A stretch of 64,000 nt of DNA from JBIOJB01 sp044450465 (GTDB lineage: Bacteria > Chloroflexota > Dormibacteria > Dormibacterales > Dormibacteraceae): the NCBI GenBank assembly GCA_044450465.1, contig JBIOJB010000001.1, positions 19,693-83,692 on the forward strand. The letters run 5' to 3'. The notes below the pieces were generated by a model. The model searched no databases, was not told where the DNA came from, and saw only the letters and a program-made list of their open reading frames with translations. This document shows, in pieces, positions 53,803-62,902 of the stretch; the stretch's first letter is position 1; every line of letters begins with the position of its first letter. Both the position numbers and the translations under genes were made by a program.

Positions 53803-55616
53803 GTGACGTTGAGGAGGGGCTGATTCGGGCTGACGACCTCGCCCTCCTTGACGAACACCTGGCTCACGCGCCCGGCGACGGTCGTGACGATGTCGTTCTG
53901 CATTTTCATCGCCTCAAGCACGGCGACGACATCGCCCAGCTTCACCTGGTCACCCGGCTTGACAGGCATCTTGACGATGAGACCCTGCATCGGCGCGATG
54001 ACCGTTCCCTCGCCGATCCTGGCGGGAGGACTTGACGTCGCAGCCGGGCCTGCCGATCCGACCTTCGCCGGCGCGGCTGCCGGAACGACCATCATCCCCG
54101 CGCCGGAAACGCGCACCTTGAACACCTCGCCTTCAACCTCGACCTCGAACTCCGCGCTCGAGGCCTGGAGCGGGGCAGCCTCGGCAGCCGAAGCGGCAGG
54201 AGGATCAGGGTCGGTGACCACAACAGGCGGCTCCGGGCTCTTCTCCACCGGGGCGGCCTGTCGCGCCACCGGCTTCGGCCCGCCCATGTACTCGGCCGCC
54301 AGCTGCGGGAACAGAAGCTGGATCAGCACGTTGTCGTCCGTGGCCTCGTAACCCATCTTCTTAACATGCTTGCGAGCGAGCTCGACCTGCGGTTCCAGAA
54401 GGTCGGCGGGGCGGATCGTGATCGGCTCCTCGCGGCCGAGGACCAACCTGCGCAGCTCATGATCGGCGGGCACGGGCGGCCTGCCGTACAGGCCCTGCAG
54501 GTAGTCCTTTAGCTCCTGGGTCACGGTCGCGTAGCGGTCGCCACCGATCACGTTGTAGACGGCCTGGGTAGCGATCATCTGCCGGATCGGCGCTACGAGT
54601 GGGGGATAACCCAGCTCCCGACGGACTTCGTTGGCCTCCCCCATCACCTCGGACAGTCGTGCGGCCGCATTGTGCGCGCCGAGCTGCTGGAAGATGTCCT
54701 GCAGCATCAGCCCGGGCATGTGATAGCGCAGGATGCTCGCGTCCACCCGATCCGCCATCGGGCTCTGGTGTTCGGCGTGGCGGCGCTTGAGCTCCTCCAC
54801 CTCGTGCTGGACGTCCCACATCTTGTCGATGTCGAGCCCGGTGTCGTATTCGCCGCCCTGCAGCGCAGCGACGACGCTCTCGGCCGCAGGCTGCGACGCA
54901 CCCCACGCGAGCGGTGAGATGGCGACGTCGAGGATCGACGCGCCGGCCTCGACCGCGGCCATGTAGGCCATCGGCGCCATGCCGCTCGAGCAATGCGAAT
55001 GCACGTCGATCGGGACCTTGACGTTCTGCTTAAGAGCGGTGACAAGCTCCCACGTCGCCTGGGGGCTGAGCAGGCCAGACGTGTCCTTGATCACGATCTC
55101 GTGGCAGCCCATGTTCACCAAGCCCTTGGCGAGCGAGCACCAGAGCTCGAGGTTGTGGGCGGGCGACACCGCATAGCTCAGCGCGCCCTGCACCCGCTTC
55201 CTGGACTTGAGCGCGGCCGTGATCGAGGCCTCCATGTTGCGCAGATCGTTGAGCGGGTCGAACACCCTGAACACGTCCACCCCGCATTTCGCGGCGTGCT
55301 TGACGAAGAGCTCGACCACGTCGTCGGCGAAGTTGCGCTTGGAAACGAGGTTCTGGCCACGTATCAACCCCTGGATCGGAGTGTTGGGGAGGACCTTGTG
55401 GAGCTTGCGAACGAACTCCCACGGATCCGCTCCACGCTGCAGCTGGGTCTCGAAGGTTGCACCACCGAACGCCTCCATCGCGGCAAAGCCGATGGAGTCC
55501 ATCTTGGCGGCCACCGGCACGATCTCGTCCGAGCGAAGCTCGCCGCCCAGCAGCGCCTGCTGCGCGTCGCGAAAGGTCGTGTCGATGAGCTGGACCCGAG
55601 GCTTGCGTTTTGCCAT
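53799..55616 (-). CDS. pycB: Pyruvate carboxylase subunit B / oxaloacetate decarboxylase alpha-type, biotinylated
   Basis: Carboxyl transfer between biotin and pyruvate/oxaloacetate. Product of 605 residues: carboxyltransferase TIM barrel (LIDTTFRDAQQALL, RVFDPLNDLRNM, KDTSGLLSP, DVHSHCSSGMA with metal His), the conserved C-terminal PYC/OADA domain, an Ala/Pro linker (about 470-520), and a biotinyl domain with Lys571 in LEAMKMQND. No sodium-pump beta or gamma subunit gene is near, so an anaplerotic pyruvate carboxylase is likelier than a decarboxylase pump. Lies 13 bases after purE. Confidence 0.92.
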   Translation of the reverse strand: MAKRKPRVQLIDTTFRDAQQALLGGELRSDEIVPVAAKMDSIGFAAMEAFGGATFETQLQRGADPWEFVRKLHKVLPNTPIQGLIRGQNLVSKRNFADDVVELFVKHAAKCGVDVFRVFDPLNDLRNMEASITAALKSRKRVQGALSYAVSPAHNLELWCSLAKGLVNMGCHEIVIKDTSGLLSPQATWELVTALKQNVKVPIDVHSHCSSGMAPMAYMAAVEAGASILDVAISPLAWGASQPAAESVVAALQGGEYDTGLDIDKMWDVQHEVEELKRRHAEHQSPMADRVDASILRYHMPGLMLQDIFQQLGAHNAAARLSEVMGEANEVRRELGYPPLVAPIRQMIATQAVYNVIGGDRYATVTQELKDYLQGLYGRPPVPADHELRRLVLGREEPITIRPADLLEPQVELARKHVKKMGYEATDDNVLIQLLFPQLAAEYMGGPKPVARQAAPVEKSPEPPVVVTDPDPPAASAAEAAPLQASSAEFEVEVEGEVFKVRVSGAGMMVVPAAAPAKVGSAGPAATSSPPARIGEGTVIAPMQGLIVKMPVKPGDQVKLGDVVAVLEAMKMQNDIVTTVAGRVSQVFVKEGEVVSPNQPLLNVT

Positions 55617-55629
55617 CAGCGCAATTTCC

Positions 55630-56088
55630 TCACTGGGCCAGCTCTGCGCGCTTTTCCGCATGCCTCTGCTCGACCGCCGCATCGGTCAGGCCCAGGATCC
55701 TCGCGGCCAGCCACGCGGCGTTTTTGGCACCCGCCTCACCGATGGCCACGGTGGCGACCGGGATTCCGGCGGGCATCTGGACGATCGAGTACAGGGAGTC
55801 GACGCCTCCAAGGTGCTGCGTAGGAACGGGAACGCCCACCACCGGGAGGTTCGTCCATGCCGCGACCACGCCTGGAAGGTGCGCCGCCCCGCCGGCGGCC
55901 GCGATCACGACCTTCAGCCCGCGCTCCCGGGCGGTCGAGGCCCATTCCATGACGCCGCTCGGGTTGCGGTGCGCCGAGCAGATCTTCAGCTCGTGCTCCA
56001 GGCCGAGGTCGCCAAGCACCTTGATGCACGACTCCATCAACGGCAGGTCGGACTTGGAGCCGAGGATGATGCCTACGACCGCAGCCAT
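55630..56088 (-). CDS. purE: N5-carboxyaminoimidazole ribonucleotide mutase
   Basis: Rearranges N5-CAIR to CAIR. Product of 152 residues: [15 protein letters not shown], the active-site [39 protein letters not shown] and [22 protein letters not shown]. The pattern fits class I PurE, which needs PurK; no purK is in this window. Between purD (9 bases) and pycB (13 bases). Confidence 0.95.
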   Translation of the reverse strand: MAAVVGIILGSKSDLPLMESCIKVLGDLGLEHELKICSAHRNPSGVMEWASTARERGLKVVIAAAGGAAHLPGVVAAWTNLPVVGVPVPTQHLGGVDSLYSIVQMPAGIPVATVAIGEAGAKNAAWLAARILGLTDAAVEQRHAEKRAELAQ

Positions 56089-56097
56089 TTCGCCTCC

Positions 56098-57405
56098 CTA
56101 TGTGCCCGCGAAGGAACCGCCGTCGGCCTTCGTCTGATCGGCCTCGCTGGCGATGTCGTCCCTGAAGAAAGCCCCGTCGAATCGTACCCGCAGGGCCCCG
56201 GCCAGCGCCTTGGATCGAGCCTGGGCGACGGTGTCTCCCAGGGCGACCGAGGTGACGACCCGGCCGCCGTCGGTGACGAGACCCAGCCCGGGCTCGAACC
56301 GCGTCCCCGCATGGAAGATGAGCACTCCCGGCGGCATCTCGGTCAGGCCGCGGATCTGCACTCCGGTCTTCATGACGAGGTCGTCCGGATAGCCGCCTGA
56401 CGCGACCACCACGCCCACGCAGGCCTGGGGACTCCAGGTCAGCTCGGGAAACTCAACGAGGTTGCCCTTGGCCGCGGCCAGCGCCATCGCGACGAAATCG
56501 GTCTTGAGCCGCGGCAGCACGACCTGGGCTTCCGGGTCTCCGAATCGGGCGTTGAACTCGAGCGCTTTGACTCCATGTTTCGTCAACATCAGGCCCGCAT
56601 ATAGGACCCCCCGGAACTCGTCTCCCGACCCCGCCAGCTCGCTGACGGCGGGTCGCATCACCGACTCCACCACCTCAGCGACCATTGCATCCGTCACGCC
56701 AAGGGGCGGCGAATACGCGCCCATGCCACCCGTGTTAGCCCCGGCGTCGCCCTTTTCAGCTCGCTTGTAGTCGCGCGCCGGGGCCAGGACCCGAACCTCG
56801 TGACCGTCGGTGACGCCGAGCACCGACAGCTCGGGACCCTCGAGCCTTTCCTCGACCACGATCGTCTCGCCGCTGCGCCCGAACCGAGCCTCCACGAGCA
56901 TGGCATCGATCGCAGCGTCCGACTCCTCGGCGCTCCCGCAGACGATGACCCCTTTGCCGCGGGCAAGCCCGTCGGCCTTGACCGCCACCTTGCCCTCACG
57001 CTCCCGTGCCCAGGCCCGCGCCGGCGCAGGCTCCTGGAAGACGGCGAAGTCGGCGGTCGGGATGTGGGCTCGCAGCATCAGCTCTTTCGCGAAAGCTTTG
57101 CTCGACTCGATCCGGCCCGCCCCACGGTTGGGTCCGAACACGTTGAAGCCTTCTTTTCTCAATGCGTCGCCGACACCGGCGTCCACGGCAGCCTCGGGGC
57201 CGAGCACCACCAGGCCCAGACGCTCTCGCTTCGCGAAGGCGACCAGGCGCACGACGTCCGCGACGCCGATCGGCACATTGCGCGCCATCCCGCCGGTGCC
57301 GCCGTTGCCCGGAGCGCAGTAAACACGCTCGACCAGGTCCGACTGCACGCACTTCCAGCACAGCACATGCTCGCGAGCCCCCGAGCCGACCACAAGGATC
57401 TTCAC
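56098..57405 (-). CDS. purD: Phosphoribosylamine-glycine ligase
   Basis: Makes GAR from phosphoribosylamine, glycine and ATP. Product of 435 residues: ILVVGSGAREHVLCW at the start, YCAPGNGGTGGMARN, ATP-grasp segments VAVKADGLARGKGVIVC and VVEERLEGPELSVLGVTDG, MGAYSPPLGV, and EFNARFGDPEAQVVLPRL. The GTG at 57405 is where the family begins; the extra upstream frame belongs to another gene's shadow. Confidence 0.96.
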   Translation of the reverse strand: MKILVVGSGAREHVLCWKCVQSDLVERVYCAPGNGGTGGMARNVPIGVADVVRLVAFAKRERLGLVVLGPEAAVDAGVGDALRKEGFNVFGPNRGAGRIESSKAFAKELMLRAHIPTADFAVFQEPAPARAWAREREGKVAVKADGLARGKGVIVCGSAEESDAAIDAMLVEARFGRSGETIVVEERLEGPELSVLGVTDGHEVRVLAPARDYKRAEKGDAGANTGGMGAYSPPLGVTDAMVAEVVESVMRPAVSELAGSGDEFRGVLYAGLMLTKHGVKALEFNARFGDPEAQVVLPRLKTDFVAMALAAAKGNLVEFPELTWSPQACVGVVVASGGYPDDLVMKTGVQIRGLTEMPPGVLIFHAGTRFEPGLGLVTDGGRVVTSVALGDTVAQARSKALAGALRVRFDGAFFRDDIASEADQTKADGGSFAGT

Positions 57406-57412
57406 CGGGCGG

Positions 57413-58282
57413 CTATTGGAGCACGGCGAGGGCTGCCGGCGTGACGACCTGGTAAGCGTCTCTCCAGTTGACCGATTCGGTGCCGGCGCGCCAGTATCGC
57501 CGCCCGCCGGCATGCCAGGTGCCGTCGCTCCGGCGCAGACCGATCAACATCTGGACGGCTTCCCGGGCCCGCGGGTCCGCGATCAGGCCGAATCGAGCGA
57601 CCACTCGCAAGCCCTGGAAGAAGTCGTAGTGCCAGTAGTGCGGCCAGTGGATGCGCCGCCACTCGGAGTCGATGACGGTTCCCGTCGTGATGGATCGGAA
57701 CAGACGGTGCTCTAGCAAGAGTTCCACTCCTCTACGCGCCGCCTTTCTGGCTCGCTCATCCCCTGTTTCGCGGTGGTACTCGACCAACCCCCAGATGGGC
57801 GCGAGTGACTCGTGGAAGGAGGAGCGGTGCGCCTGCGGCTCGGGATCGCAGTTCCAACCGCCGTCCGCCCACTGCGAGCGGAGCAGGACCTCGACGAGCC
57901 CCCGAACGCGCTCATCCCGGGCCATCCCGAGACGGCAGCTCACAGCGAGCGCGTTCCCCTCGATCGACGCATGCCGGCGCTCCCTACCCGCCAGGACCTG
58001 CGGCTCGGCTCGGGTGGCGATCCAATCGAGGTCGGTGCCGACGGCCGCTCGCGCCGCTGCGCTGTTGCGCCGGACACCCAGCTCCACCAACGACACCAGG
58101 CGCCAGTGAGCGCCGGTCCATTTCGAGTAGGGATGCACTCCGAACGATCCGTCGGGTCGCTGCCCGCGCAGCAGCCCGGCGATCATCCGCCGACGCCAGG
58201 CTACATATGAGAGGGAATCCGGATGGCGTGGCCGGCATCGCGCGGGCGGCCGGATTAACTCCGGCCGCGACTTTGTTTTCAA
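57413..58282 (-). CDS. Prenyltransferase/squalene-oxidase-like alpha-toroid protein
   Basis: Up to 289 residues (an ATG at 58186 would give 257). Three QW-type repeats are visible: LLRGQRPDGSFG (about 37-48), LLRSQWADGGWN (about 132-143) and LIGLRRSDGTWH (about 252-263), as in squalene cyclases and related (alpha/alpha) barrels. It lacks the DXDD acid motif of terpene cyclases, so it is probably not one. A HWPHYWHYDFFQGLRVV segment with several His could bind a metal or ligand. Relatives are often annotated only by repeat. It lies between guaA and purD, 7 bases before purD. Confidence 0.65.
   Translation of the reverse strand: MKTKSRPELIRPPARCRPRHPDSLSYVAWRRRMIAGLLRGQRPDGSFGVHPYSKWTGAHWRLVSLVELGVRRNSAAARAAVGTDLDWIATRAEPQVLAGRERRHASIEGNALAVSCRLGMARDERVRGLVEVLLRSQWADGGWNCDPEPQAHRSSFHESLAPIWGLVEYHRETGDERARKAARRGVELLLEHRLFRSITTGTVIDSEWRRIHWPHYWHYDFFQGLRVVARFGLIADPRAREAVQMLIGLRRSDGTWHAGGRRYWRAGTESVNWRDAYQVVTPAALAVLQ
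58246..58268. repeat. Palindromic repeat GCGGCCGGA...TCCGGCCGC
   Basis: A 9-bp perfect stem with a 5-base loop (TTAAC) at the very start of the toroid gene's open frame. A similar palindrome is at 61774-61792, and a partial one at 17746-17763. Confidence 0.6.
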
Positions 58283-58371
58283 TGCTCGCGGGCGCTGCTG
58301 GGAGTGACCTCTAAGACAGACTCCTCGACATACCGGAAGGAGAGCAGGCCCGTCGCGAAGCGACCAGCCGA

Positions 58372-58400
58372 TGAGAGGGAACCATCCGGGTTCCCTCTCA
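58372..58400 (-). terminator. Strong 12-bp hairpin after guaA
   Basis: TGAGAGGGAACC (58372-58383) and GGTTCCCTCTCA (58389-58400) form a perfect 12-bp stem with a 5-base loop, five bases past the guaA stop on the minus strand. Another small hairpin (GTCGC-GAA-GCGAC) is at 58352-58364. No T-run, but the stem makes termination likely. Confidence 0.65.
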
Positions 58401-58405
58401 TAAAG

Positions 58406-59944
58406 TCATTCCCACTCAATCGTGCCGGGCGGTTTTGAGGTGATGTCGAAGACGACCCGGTTGACTCCTTTGACCTCGTTGACGATGCGGTTGCTGATCA
58501 GGGCCAGCACCTCGTACGGCACACGGGCCCAATCCGCGGTCATCGCGTCCTCGCTCGTCACGACCCGGACCGCGACCACGTTGGCGTACGTCCGGTAGTC
58601 CCCCATCACACCGACGGTCTCGAGCGGCGTGAGCACGGCAAACGACTGCCAGACCTGGCGGTAGAGACCGTTTCGCTTGATCTCGTCGACCACGATCCAG
58701 TCGGCGTTGCGCAGAATCTCCAGACGGTCGGCCCTCACCTCGCCCAGGCAGCGAATCGAGAGTCCCGGTCCCGGGAACGGCTGGCGGTAGACCATCTCCT
58801 CGGGCATCCCAAGCTCCAGTCCGACGGCCCGCACCTCGTCCTTGAACAGGTAACGGAGGGGCTCGATGAGCTGGAAGCGCAGCCCCGGAGGCAGCCCGCC
58901 AACGTTGTGGTGGGTCTTGATCTTGACCGCGGTGGCGGAAACGTCGGCGGCCGTCGACTCGATGACATCGGGATACAGCGTGCCCTGGGCCAGGAAGTCG
59001 ATGACGCCGAGCCCGGCCGCCTCGGCCTCGAAGACCGAGATGAACTCCCTTCCGACCACACGCCTCTTCTCTTCCGGGTCGGTCACACCCCGTAGGGCGG
59101 TTAGGAAGCGCTCGGTGGCGTCCACGTAGCGGATGTTCATGTCCAGATTGCCGTGCATGACGGCCAGCACGCGTTCCGGCTCCTCTTTTCTCAAGAGGCC
59201 GTTGTTCACGAAGACGCAGGTGAGCTGATCGCCGACCGCCCGGTGGACCAGCGTCGCCGCCACCGCTGAGTCCACGCCGCCCGACAGCGCACAGATGACG
59301 CGGCCCGCGCCCACCAGGGCGCGGATGCTGGCCACCGCCTCGGCGATGAAGTTGCCAGGCGTCCAGGTCGGCGTGCACCCACAGATCGCGAAGAGGAAGT
59401 TGCGCAGCACCTCACGGCCGCTCGGCGTGTGCACGACCTCGGGGTGAAACTGGATGCCGTACACGCGGTGGCCGTCCGTGAAGGCCGCGACCGGCGAGTT
59501 CCCGCTCGACGCGAGCGAACGAAAGCCCGGCGGCAGCTCACTCACGTGATCGCCATGGCTCATCCAGACCGGCAGCTCGCCGCTGAGACCCTGGAACAGG
59601 CCCTTGGGCTCGCGGACCGACAGCAGGGCCGGACCGTACTCGCGTGCCTGACCTGGATCGACCTTGCCCCCCAGATGGTGGGCGATGAGCTGCATCCCAT
59701 AGCAGATGCCGAGGACCGGGACGCCGGCGCGGAGGGCGTCGGGATCGACCTGTGGCGCGCCGGGGTCGTAAACGCTCGCCGGACCGCCGCTGAGGATTAG
59801 TCCCCCCGGTTCTCTCTGCTTCAGCTCAGACCACGGAGTGGTGCCTGGGACCAGCTCGCAGTAGACGTTGGCTTCGCGCACCCGGCGGGCGATCAGCTGG
59901 CTGAACTGAGACCCGAAGTCGAGGACAAGGATCGTTTGCTGCCG
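58406..59944 (-). CDS. guaA: GMP synthase (glutamine-hydrolysing)
   Basis: Aminates XMP to GMP. Product of 512 residues. Glutaminase domain: [29 protein letters not shown], nucleophile Cys in [12 protein letters not shown], and FHPEV. ATP-PPase domain: [18 protein letters not shown] (P-loop) and the C-terminal [13 protein letters not shown], ending IEWE. The GTG at 59944 gives the usual length; a TTG at 60019 overlapping guaB3 would add 25 poorly conserved residues. Confidence 0.96.
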   Translation of the reverse strand, partial: RQQTILVLDFGSQFSQLIARRVREANVYCELVPGTTPWSELKQREPGGLILSGGPASVYDPGAPQVDPDALRAGVPVLGICYGMQLIAHHLGGKVDPGQAREYGPALLSVREPKGLFQGLSGELPVWMSHGDHVSELPPGFRSLASSGNSPVAAFTDGHRVYGIQFHPEVVHTPSGREVLRNFLFAICGCTPTWTPGNFIAEAVASIRALVGAGRVICALSGGVDSAVAATLVHRAVGDQLTCVFVNNGLLRKEEPERVLAVMHGNLDMNIRYVDATERFLTALRGVTDPEEKRRVVGREFISVFEAEAAGLGVIDFLAQGTLYPDVIESTAADVSATAVKIKTHHNVGGLPPGLRFQLIEPLRYLFKDEVRAVGLELGMPEEMVYRQPFPGPGLSIRCLGEVRADRLEILRNADWIVVDEIKRNGLYRQVWQSFAVLTPLETVGVMGDYRTYANVVAVRVVTSEDAMTADWARVPYEVLALISNRIVNEVKGVNRVVFDITSKPPGTIEWE

Positions 59945-59999
59945 CACCGCGCCCTTTGCTTGTTCCTTTTGCGGGGCGGCCGCGGCAGTGGTGGTCAGC

Positions 60000-61154
60000 T
60001 CAGCTCTTCCCCATGCCAACGTGCTGGGCTTGCTGGAAGATCTTGCCCTCGGACGTGATCGCAGGAGCTATGACGAGCTCGGTGTGCTGGAACTCGGCGA
60101 TGTCCCTGGCGCCACAGACCCCGAGCGCCGAGCGAAGCGCCCCGGCGAAGTTCTGGGTGCCGTCGTCGACTCGAGCCGGGCCCAGCAGGATCTCCTGGAG
60201 GGTTGCCTTGGTCCCTACCTGGATCCTGGTTCCACGCGGAAGGTTCGGGTCAGGCGTGGCCATGCCCCAGTTGAAGCCCCTGGAAGCGGACTCCTCGGCG
60301 CCGGCGAGCGGCGTGCCGATCATGACGGCGTCCGCGCCTGATGCGAAGGCTTTGCATACGTCCGCGCCGGTCCGCATGCCGCCATCTGTGATCACGGCGA
60401 CCCGCATCCCGCCGCGGCGCATGTGCTCGTCTCGGGCGGCGGCCACGTCCGCGGTCGCCGTCACCTGCGGAACTCCAACTCCGAGCACTCCGCGAGTCGT
60501 GCAAGCGGCACCAGGTCCAACCCCGACGAGAATCCCTGCGATCCCGGTTTCCATCAGCTCGAGCGCGGTCTCGTACTGAACGCAGTTGCCGACGACCACG
60601 GGAATGGTGCAGGCGCGGACCAGCTCTTCGAACGAGAGCTGGTGATAAGACCGAGAGGAGTGCCGGGCGGTCAGCACGGTGCCCTGCACGACAAACACGT
60701 CGGCGCCGGCCTGCTGAACGACGTCGGCCCTCTCGGCGGCTCGAGCGGGAACCGTCGACACCGCGCACGGCACGCCGGCCGCCTTGATGGCCTTGATGCG
60801 CTGGGTGATGAGCTTCGGCTTGACCGGCTCGCGGTAGACCTCTTTGAGCAAAGAGTTGACGCTCGCCTTGTCGGCTTCCGCGATCCGCCTGATGACCGGA
60901 GCCGGATCCTCGTAGCGCGTGTGCACTCCATCGAGGTTCAGCACTGCGACCCCACCGAGCATTCCCATCGCGATCGCGAAATCGACGTCGACGACGCCGT
61001 CCATCGCGGATCCCCAGAAAGGAATTGGGAGGCCGAATCCCGAACCCATCGAGAAGGTGATATCGACCTCCTCGGGATTCAGGGTCACGCCGCCCGGCAC
61101 GAGGGCTATCTCGTCGAAGCCGTAGGCGCGACGGGCCCGCCGCCCAATCCCGAT
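60000..61154 (-). CDS. guaB3: GuaB3-family IMP dehydrogenase-related protein
   Basis: TIM-barrel protein of the IMP dehydrogenase/GMP reductase superfamily, lacking the CBS pair. It has the IMPDH Cys loop region ([17 protein letters not shown]), [28 protein letters not shown] and MGTPLAG-type phosphate loops. The GuaB3 subgroup may reduce or dehydrogenate IMP/GMP, and members are often next to guaA. The usual N-terminus ([19 protein letters not shown]) is encoded upstream of the first canonical start (GTG 61100). In frame there is only ATC at 61154, with AGGGGA seven bases before it; I take ATC as the start. Confidence 0.85.
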   Translation of the reverse strand: MGIGRRARRAYGFDEIALVPGGVTLNPEEVDITFSMGSGFGLPIPFWGSAMDGVVDVDFAIAMGMLGGVAVLNLDGVHTRYEDPAPVIRRIAEADKASVNSLLKEVYREPVKPKLITQRIKAIKAAGVPCAVSTVPARAAERADVVQQAGADVFVVQGTVLTARHSSRSYHQLSFEELVRACTIPVVVGNCVQYETALELMETGIAGILVGVGPGAACTTRGVLGVGVPQVTATADVAAARDEHMRRGGMRVAVITDGGMRTGADVCKAFASGADAVMIGTPLAGAEESASRGFNWGMATPDPNLPRGTRIQVGTKATLQEILLGPARVDDGTQNFAGALRSALGVCGARDIAEFQHTELVIAPAITSEGKIFQQAQHVGMGKS

Positions 61155-61161
61155 TTCGAAA

Positions 61162-61167
61162 TCCCCT
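61162..61167 (-). promoter_or_regulatory. guaB3: Ribosome-binding site deciding a rare ATC start
   Basis: AGGGGA on the minus strand, 7 bases upstream of the in-frame ATC at 61154. No ATG, GTG or TTG occurs in frame between the upstream TAA and residue 19 of the conserved domain. Confidence 0.5.
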
Positions 61168-61261
61168 GGATGGCCAGACTGCTCCCCGGTATTCGCCTCG
61201 CGGGTCTCGAGCCGGCTCTGATTCAGGGTGTGCTTACTCCAATGGTGGTGGGCTTCGACGA

Positions 61262-61267
61262 ATTATA
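61262..61267 (-). promoter_or_regulatory. TATAAT -10 box upstream of guaB3
   Basis: Perfect TATAAT on the minus strand about 108 bases upstream of the guaB3 coding region, in the divergent gap with the DUF4332 gene. It implies a leader of about 100 bases with no recognised riboswitch. Confidence 0.5.
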
Positions 61268-61276
61268 CGCGACGCA

Positions 61277-61282
61277 TATGCT
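61277..61282 (+). promoter_or_regulatory. TATGCT -10-like box, leaderless start
   Basis: TATGCT ends 7 bases before the GTG at 61290, facing away from the guaB3 promoter. Confidence 0.4.
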
Positions 61283-61289
61283 GTAACAG

Positions 61290-61712
61290 GTGTACCGAAC
61301 GCTCGAATACCTCCAGGGCGTCTCCGAGGACGACGTGAAACGGCTTCGCTCGCGCGGCATCCGCCACACGAACGCCCTCCTGCACCGCTCCTCGCTTTCG
61401 ATCGACCGGGAACGCCTGTCGAAAAAGGCCGGCATCAGCACCGACCGGCTGCTCGAGTTCGCCCACCAGTGCACCCTGCTCGAGGTTTCGGGCATGATCC
61501 GGTTTCTGCCGATCGTCACGCGGCTCGGGATCCGCACGATGAAGGAACTTCGCGCGCAGGACGCCGAAACGCTTCACGCCAAGCTCGCCGATGCGATCGG
61601 CCTCGCCGGCGCACCGACCATCTCGGACGTCCAGTACTGGATCAGCCAGTCGACCGCGCTCGACATCGTCGAAGAGGTGGAGCCGAAGACGCCGATGTCG
61701 GTCATCCGCTAA
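61290..61712 (+). CDS. DUF4332 helix-hairpin-helix protein
   Basis: Product of 140 residues built from two HhH-like units: LQGVSEDDVKRLRSRGI ... LLHRSSLSIDRERLSKKAGI (read in parts) and LPIVTRLGIRTMKELRAQDAETLHAKLADA. This matches DUF4332, a probable DNA-binding or protein-interaction fold of unknown role. GTG start with a TATGCT box; divergent from guaB3. Confidence 0.8.
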   Translation: MYRTLEYLQGVSEDDVKRLRSRGIRHTNALLHRSSLSIDRERLSKKAGISTDRLLEFAHQCTLLEVSGMIRFLPIVTRLGIRTMKELRAQDAETLHAKLADAIGLAGAPTISDVQYWISQSTALDIVEEVEPKTPMSVIR

Positions 61713-61773
61713 TAAGCGCGGGGCGATCAAATCCCGGTGGCGCCTTTTCCACTCTCCCAATGCGTCGCGGGTA

Positions 61774-61792
61774 GGCCGGATTCATTCCGGCC
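61774..61792. repeat. Palindromic repeat GGCCGGA-TTCAT-TCCGGCC
   Basis: 7-bp stem with a 5-base loop after the DUF4332 gene; related to 58246-58268. It may serve as a terminator for the plus-strand gene. Confidence 0.6.
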
Positions 61793-61834
61793 GTCACCCA
61801 CGCCTCCTCCCCCCGCCGCCAAGCGTGGCTGGGA

Positions 61835-61873
61835 GAGGGGGGTTTCGTGGGGGGATCCTGATCCCCCCGCGCC
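61835..61873. repeat. Dispersed palindromic repeat, copy 2
   Basis: Core GGGGGGATC-CT-GATCCCCCC at 61849-61868, with flanks almost the same as at 42911-42949. It lies directly past the stop of the acyltransferase gene, so it may also end transcription on the minus strand. Confidence 0.75.
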
Positions 61874-61876
61874 CTA

Positions 61877-62902
61877 TTAGAGGAAGACACCTCGCCGCAG
61901 CTTCAGGTTGTCGTAGATCCCCTGCTGGATTGTGTCGCGTACCTCGTCTGAGATCGCCATCACCAGGTTCTGATCGTCCGCCGACGCGGGCGGATTCCTT
62001 TCCACATGAATCGGCGCGTGGAACTGGATCCGCCATTTGCTGGGAAGAGGGATCGCGCCCAGCGGGCCAAACCAGGGCCAGAACGGGGTGATCGGGAAGT
62101 ACGGCAGCCCGAGGAACCGAGCCAGCGGAGCGAGGTCGGCCACCATCGGGTAGATCTCCTCGGAGCCGACGACGGAGATCGGGATGATCGGCGCGCCGGC
62201 CCGTATGGCCGTCGCCACAAAACCGCCTCTTCCGAATCGGCGAAGCCGGTAGCGGTCTGCGAACGTCTTGCCGGTGCCCCTGACGCCCTCCGGAAAGACG
62301 AGCACGAGCTCGTCGTTGTCAAGCAGCCGGCGCGTGTCGTCCGGATGGCCGATGGTCTGGCCCGTCCGGCGCAGAAACCAGCTCAGCGCGGGCATGCCCA
62401 TGAACAGGCTCGCGACCAGAGCGCGAACATGCCGGGGCTGCGAATGTTCGGCGAAGACGGCGGTCTTGATCATGGTGGCGTCCCAGGGCAGCACCCCCGC
62501 GTGGTTGGCGACGAGCATGGCGCGGCCTGCCGCCGGCACGTGTTCGACACCGGTCGTCTCGACTCGCCAGTAGTCGCGGTAGAGGATCGAGAAGACCGAG
62601 AGGAACGACTCGGTCCACTGCGGGTCGAAGCCGAAGTCGTCCACCGCGTAGTCCGCTCCCCGCCGGGCCAGCTCGCGCTGCTTGTAGGCGAACTGAACCA
62701 GACCCATGACCCGGTTCATGTCGATCACGTCGCGGCCAGTCACCTGCTTCAGGCGCACCGACAGCTCGATGAGGCCCTGCATCGCGTACATGGGCGCCCG
62801 CCTGCGAAGCCGGCGGATCGGTCTCGGCAGCCGGGCACCGCTCCGAGCCGGCGTGGCCGTGCTCCGAGCCACGACCACGTCTCGTGGCTTGGGCTCGATC
62901 AT
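61877..62902 (-). CDS. Lysophospholipid acyltransferase (PlsC-like)
   Basis: Membrane-associated acyltransferase of 341 residues. The core starts at about 120: VANHAGVLPWDATMI (an H-x6-D form of the acyltransferase motif I as in LPLAT proteins), FLRRTGQTIG, motif III LVFPEGVRGTGK, and PIIPISVVGSEE. The N-terminal 70 residues are basic. It overlaps the SDR gene upstream by 4 bases (ATGA), and relatives of this SDR-acyltransferase pair are known in other bacteria, suggesting a joint role in lipid synthesis. Confidence 0.88.
   Translation of the reverse strand: MIEPKPRDVVVARSTATPARSGARLPRPIRRLRRRAPMYAMQGLIELSVRLKQVTGRDVIDMNRVMGLVQFAYKQRELARRGADYAVDDFGFDPQWTESFLSVFSILYRDYWRVETTGVEHVPAAGRAMLVANHAGVLPWDATMIKTAVFAEHSQPRHVRALVASLFMGMPALSWFLRRTGQTIGHPDDTRRLLDNDELVLVFPEGVRGTGKTFADRYRLRRFGRGGFVATAIRAGAPIIPISVVGSEEIYPMVADLAPLARFLGLPYFPITPFWPWFGPLGAIPLPSKWRIQFHAPIHVERNPPASADDQNLVMAISDEVRDTIQQGIYDNLKLRRGVFL

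Noticed and set aside
53799..55616. Sodium-pumping oxaloacetate decarboxylase
   Set aside because: The alpha-like subunit is present but no beta or gamma membrane subunit gene is near, and a biotin carboxylase gene is coupled to it.
61155..61261. Purine riboswitch in the guaB3 leader
   Set aside because: The ~100-base leader lacks the conserved paired loops of purine riboswitches; no stable three-way junction could be drawn.
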